Assembly: GCA_028293305.1 (NCBI GenBank)
Contig: JAQGPD010000109.1
Span: 1-9,678 of the forward strand
From: Verrucomicrobiales bacterium
GTDB taxonomy: Bacteria; Verrucomicrobiota; Verrucomicrobiia; Verrucomicrobiales; V1-33
DNA length: 9,678 bases
Reading direction: 5' to 3'
The notes beneath the pieces were generated by a model. It was not told the DNA's origin and ran no database searches. It saw only the letters and a list, made by a program, of their open reading frames with translations. Shown here piece by piece: positions 8,601-9,678 of this stretch; the stretch's first letter is position 1; each line of letters starts with the position of its first letter. Position numbers and translations under genes: made by a program.

Positions 8601-9678
8601 CTCAATCCGCTGGGTCTCGCCGCGGACGCCATGGTCTTCGACATCTCGCCGTCCGAAATAACCAACGGAAAATCCCACTTCGACCAGATCTACGAGCGCG
8701 CCATCAAGGCCACGGTGAATGCGAAGAATGCCTTCAACCAGGCCGCGCAAATGAATCATCAGCTCCGCCAGCAAAACAACTCCGTGGCGGACTACAACGA
8801 CGCGGTGACCAACCAGGAGAATGCTTACGAATATCAACTCATCACCCTCTACGGCACCCCCTACGCCGGAGACGTGGGGCCGGGCAAACTCTACGCCCAG
8901 GGCTACGCGGGGCCGGATCTCTATCACTCCTACTTCATCGACCGCCCGTCCTCGCTGGTCGACACCAGCACGGATGTGACGGTCAATTTCAAGGAACCGG
9001 TGAATCTGGATCCGTTCAAGGAATGGTCGGTGGACAAAGTCTATAACAAACTGAACGACCCGATCCAATACACCACCCGCACCTACAATTTCACCCCTTA
9101 CACGATCGGTCAGTTTTCCGACACCGTCACCGGCGGACTGGGACGCCGCGGCCAGACAGGCGCCATTCAGGCGGCCCTGCTGGATGCCTATGAGGCGCAG
9201 GTGAACCTGCGGGACGCCTCCAACAAATTCAATAATCTGACCCGCCGGTTCGACCGGGACTACCAGCTATACTCGGAATTCCTATCAGACTTCGACGCCG
9301 CCAACGATGCCGCCGCCGAAAAGCTGGACGAGGCCGCCGCCATGAGCAAAGCGTCGTTCACCCTGGCCACCGCGGCCTCCGCGTTCGCCTTGTCAGGAGA
9401 ATACATCGCCGCCCTCGCGGAAGCCGCCGCCGAGGCCGCCCCGCAGGAAGTCGGACTGGCGAATGACGTCACCTCCGTCGCCCGCATGGCCGCCCTGCTC
9501 TCCGGCGCGACCGGCACCTACGCGCAGGCCTTGCTGGGCCTCGCGGCGGAGACGAAAGGCGCCCTGCTTGACGCGGAAGCCGCGGACTTGGAAGGCCAGG
9601 CACAGTCCTACATCGATGACTACGATTTTGACCAGGTGAAAAAACAACACGTGGTGGAATTCGAGCGCCTCTATGATG
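2643..9678 (+). CDS. Giant exported protein of an uncharacterised conserved family (3'-truncated)
   Basis: I read the frame from the ATG at 2643 to the window end and met no stop: 2345 codons plus one base, still open. Residues 1-30 are a Sec signal peptide (RRAAYVLGLSAMLTTLAPA, cleavage before Gln31). Residues 31 to about 1620 are beta-rich. Landmarks are LHAYNQTGRIFVEYLG (about 312-327), DRVAFYWLE (409-417), GAIIPVN (600-606), VWWFKK (617-622), YNPNEEHALM (about 860-870), VGETLALPKRGLPSVRGQ (1072-1089), NPLDEQTSLRHSGDF (1318-1332) and FSDCYFTMRY (1579-1588). Residues 654-822 are a jelly-roll-like module and about 1440-1525 a second beta-sandwich. From about 1640 the protein becomes more helical: FGLIEIYETVL, YLNDLYMSLGNEA, FPQGHGDAYGHYLTAL (1819-1834), a coiled coil at 2012-2070, then an Ala-rich helical region from 2178. 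I recall these phrases from giant unnamed proteins of Planctomycetota and Verrucomicrobiota. No catalytic motif was recognised. It is probably cotranscribed with the two upstream genes and acts outside the cytoplasm. Expression, true length and function are unknown. Confidence 0.93.
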   Translation, partial: MTLSRTSHAFIRRAAYVLGLSAMLTTLAPAQYEMKSGVYNRLSQRITGTNTAKIPPLGSALTPTGDPTINPQYSNVVEASGGAGPISSGYPTAVHSNSGVILKNASVGTSFASGVPRYAFGDHITPPTIIVSTGGVSRTITDPATYWRAEPIEPGEAVTNPSGAAAVDYKAGTPAAVPALPAGTLATYYYSPHARRVFANTPGTVEITWRSSIPDPANNNNYVFYKERFAVSSTTTSPVRTMFWTEKSFNGPRITIPSGKIVTVNPVYSNVFPETVTTEYVVAGSSGADPNAEASKVLRTLWYEKANGLGELHAYNQTGRIFVEYLGALREDGGHEFIGADIINVEQAAQPTTLTVMLGNEIRPIPDENLEALPITSDGSADGVKYYGSNPRPDGSLAYFAERENDIEDRVAFYWLEKRDCGIPDNPAALPALGIEWPKYLNKYLQVWPTAITDFAASTVHQGGSSVDNGTALKFEGGKIPAIIYQDAPNSDEAVFDTISQRLVVGLSTTGDQQNRTLLKFTGTNGGIWYVRLLTQSETSSTYREGDGGTVFNGTAYVGERLLPPSSTYSPAGYISAGTCYSPTAYRDPHALGVTAAESGAIIPVNALPGTQNQLTVWWFKKVEPPSAEFEAFYTTEKAGHYSVAYRTSTPIHSDDFESGPSTWTNGLTTAAGTGHFLGPFAMATSPATQKTIPLGDVGTEPVTIAFTFYRIDSWDGERFKVRVNNNVLINQTFAYTSTALTQTYTGSSAFAEAVYSWTMTPVAGSFSNISGVPSWTDQAFRVVITATGVNASSFTSLTLGLDSTLDQGVSDESWAVDDLSITRHLPQIVLASNLGTGSLDSAVANGSVYNQPDPAKPGYNPNEEHALMLGGRGYALRDDLNLTTGTTTATTFTSLPRVLIQYTDPGDNRPAMAVYEVLRETAAYPFSYPITAGTILGKPMPLPLLPLALGSDGVVKNKEVVPGTGYSDPPTNPTAPDYYTPFTYKDRKGYDWVYRGPHTSGTKSLGMKFYYTMQPDFVFPNVSPQPAAGTTLPYLRPANTDGSFIGDPITAEPLTVLYYPAWPSSPPTLTVGETLALPKRGLPSVRGQTSARVLYQQSIAKTESRQPSVVLQDPTRAKMVLINDSRVGLATLPVSLKTTQQNGKTYFQLAQPHLQQRFYFDPIQGDKGGLILIGEFKDEIAGEDYLNLNTLSPDDVTALNVLVDPADPDKSRWAAAITQLSTTVETFKENPASRGTYIVDSPKTVKVGAQELPQISYSDTAVDSYALTAPGKGSGYVTLLFGDGRAFTPQGEPIAMQIIKVAPQLYQGDLKNVPASNPLDEQTSLRHSGDFAAHPEDYHFEWRYAFPVGGIAPPIYRTDMVTVLGFPASNAASSPDLTATAANWLLLANPAGVPPTTLPYPTTAVSLGRSMTVNNSTYSATAGFPGQILKSQNGLIFTNAVPTQIILSANLSTNDGFVVFVNGVAGLAYQMPAGLSIPGNLSPEGARSGLVIGGLPYQFELDPSLFIVGNNRIEIGLYSAAAAGTATATTVDFRIDTPKQVDLVVTNSQWVAPTGPLTNTIVIGGSAGSALGDPLLVFSDCYFTMRYTARDPSAIVTGSAYSNWMQPVLVESWVKRVLDGINPFNQRQTDLYNNPVSTDVSILTQAGKRWEGDVALNLNTIEDFGLIEIYETVLNRVKKQSLDAHVTTDSVNSTLLLVAGYLNDLYMSLGNEASDDAQNPTILVDGSMGPVDAQTSRFSFEGQVATVMDETLALLRGRDDFLSPGTRTTPSYNRLYWNYTNGINSGEPFYAVNYDIKEKTGGANANGILDAADAQMMFPQGHGDAYGHYLTALTGYYKLLTSPIYTWIPSTEGVSVLGQTIQVDYADERKFAAAAAALARTGVDIIDFTARNNHEEGEESGWSSKHDGKINTATNRTRYWGTDEWASRVMQGTYYNWVSANAMLPDVDPSHEGIQKIDRTTVPELDELVASATQVQNLSFGEQAHLNPLGLAADAMVFDISPSEITNGKSHFDQIYERAIKATVNAKNAFNQAAQMNHQLRQQNNSVADYNDAVTNQENAYEYQLITLYGTPYAGDVGPGKLYAQGYAGPDLYHSYFIDRPSSLVDTSTDVTVNFKEPVNLDPFKEWSVDKVYNKLNDPIQYTTRTYNFTPYTIGQFSDTVTGGLGRRGQTGAIQAALLDAYEAQVNLRDASNKFNNLTRRFDRDYQLYSEFLSDFDAANDAAAEKLDEAAAMSKASFTLATAASAFALSGEYIAALAEAAAEAAPQEVGLANDVTSVARMAALLSGATGTYAQALLGLAAETKGALLDAEAADLEGQAQSYIDDYDFDQVKKQHVVEFERLYD
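2701..2717. repeat. Inverted pair TGTCAGC-CAT-GCTGACA
   Basis: Perfect 7-base arms with a 3-base centre, lying in the signal-peptide codons of the giant gene (LSAMLTT), 58 bases after its ATG. It shares the TGTCAG/CTGACA core with two further inverted pairs and many single copies in the window. It could be an operator-like site or a coincidence of codons. Confidence 0.5.
4232..4247. repeat. Inverted pair TGTCAGG-CT-CCTGACA
   Basis: Perfect 7-base arms with a 2-base centre inside the giant gene (codons for VRLLTQ), followed by CAA. Both arms are copies of the CCTGACA motif that is over-represented in this window. It lies deep in coding sequence, so a promoter-proximal operator role is unlikely here. 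Confidence 0.5.
4602..5108 (+). other. Jelly-roll (lectin-like) module inside the giant protein
   Basis: Residues about 654-822 of the giant protein begin with SDDFESGPSTWTNG, continue with GHFLGPFA, contain FTFYRIDSWDGERFKVRVNN and end with WAVDDLSI. This succession (DFESG-W, FLG-F, a strand with D-SWDGE-F-V-VN, and W-DD-I at the end) is the signature of a beta-sandwich found repeatedly in extracellular bacterial proteins and resembling LamG or carbohydrate-binding folds, probably with Ca2+ held near the DSWDGE loop. The ligand is unknown. It lies between VWWFKK...YSVAYRTS and LPQIVLASNLG, two segments I remember as close together in relatives. Confidence 0.6.
6960..7217 (+). other. NDG-VNG beta-sandwich module inside the giant protein
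   Basis: Residues about 1440-1525 contain NDGFVVFVNGVAG, then YQMPAG, a loop, and FIVGNNRIEIGLYS. This is a divergent form of the common extracellular beta-sandwich with DDG-VVYLNG-EV-R-NMP and a closing strand L-GTN-IAVEVH. In usual members the DDG and NMP regions form one face of the sheet. Here the expected Arg before NMP is replaced (LAYQMPAG) and the closing motif has become NNRIEIGLY. The likely role is structural or ligand binding rather than catalysis. Confidence 0.45.
7562..7577. repeat. Inverted pair TGTCAG-CATC-CTGACA
   Basis: Six-base perfect arms with a 4-base centre in the giant gene (codons for VSILTQ), also followed by CAA. The layout is almost the same as the pair at 4232, including the flanking bases (an A before, CAA after), although the surrounding protein segments are unrelated. 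Confidence 0.5.
8259..8276 (+). repeat. (GCC)6 trinucleotide repeat coding poly-Ala
   Basis: Six perfect GCC codons follow TTC and precede CTC GCC CGC, giving FAAAAAALART in the giant protein (residues 1873-1878 are the six alanines). A change in unit number would keep the frame, so it would alter helix length rather than switch the gene off. The surrounding segment VDYADERKF is a family landmark, which suggests the Ala stretch is part of a genuine helix. Confidence 0.75.
8676..9678 (+). other. C-terminal helical region with possible pore-forming layout
   Basis: Residues 2012-2070 (HFDQIYERAIKATVNAKNAF and on through LRQQNN to YEYQLITLYG) read as a long coiled coil. A conserved-looking link follows (GDVGPGKLYAQGYAGPDLYH). 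From residue 2178 a second long amphipathic helix runs LLDAYEAQVNLRDASNKF to RRFDRDYQLY. Two Ala-rich segments come next (2237-2266 and 2279-2313) with a turn at APQEVGLAND, then a charged helix DFDQVKKQHVVEFERLYD at the window end. In Tc-toxin A subunits the pore-forming part has the same order: coiled coil, Ala-rich helix, Pro/Gly turn, Ala-rich helix, charged coiled coil. The likeness is one of layout and composition; I cannot show homology by eye. Confidence 0.4.

Overview
The window is high-GC bacterial DNA coding almost entirely on the + strand: three large genes in a row, all apparently for secreted or surface proteins, separated by 50 and 85 bases. Two of the three run off the ends of the window. 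The G/C-rich third codon positions, the absence of Shine-Dalgarno sequences, the extracellular beta-sandwich modules and the fibre/collar protein together suggest a Verrucomicrobiota- or Planctomycetota-like organism. That is an impression from gene style, not a marker-gene assignment. No tRNA, rRNA, CRISPR array, transposase or integrase was seen.

Layout: (1) 1-1145 is the 3' end of a secreted-type protein with an Ig-like region followed by a module marked by GLW near its start and by NPFVHTYHPDHDN. (2) 1196-2557 is a complete 453-residue fibre protein. It has a Sec signal peptide, an N-terminal YQGR/FRLY region, eleven uninterrupted decapeptide repeats, and a phage-tail-collar domain with a C-terminal HxH motif. 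(3) 2643 to beyond 9678 is one uninterrupted frame of at least 2345 codons: a giant exported protein. It has a signal peptide, a long beta-rich body with two recognisable carbohydrate-binding-like or beta-sandwich modules, and a C-terminal third that becomes strongly helical and alanine-rich. Because it has no stop in the window it is easily missed, and the long antisense frames lying over it are shadows.

I recall the same landmark phrases (for example YNPNEEHALM, KRGLPSVRGQ, HSGDF, FPQGHGDAYGHY, IEIYETVL) from giant, functionally uncharacterised proteins of Planctomycetota, Verrucomicrobiota and some Proteobacteria, so I treat the third gene as a member of a conserved but undescribed family. 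Its last visible stretch (coiled coil, then two Ala-rich amphipathic or hydrophobic helices separated by a Pro/Gly turn, then a charged coiled coil) is laid out like the pore-forming helical region of Tc-toxin A subunits. The most interesting reading is therefore a cassette of co-exported proteins: a beta-sandwich protein, a trimeric collar-tipped fibre and a giant TcA-like or shell-like protein. This is a hypothesis.

A second, independent signal is a short dispersed motif, CCTGACA. It occurs 10 times on + and twice on - in 9.7 kb, in more than one reading frame and once across a stop codon. Its CTGACA core three times forms a near-perfect TGTCAG-n-CTGACA inverted pair.
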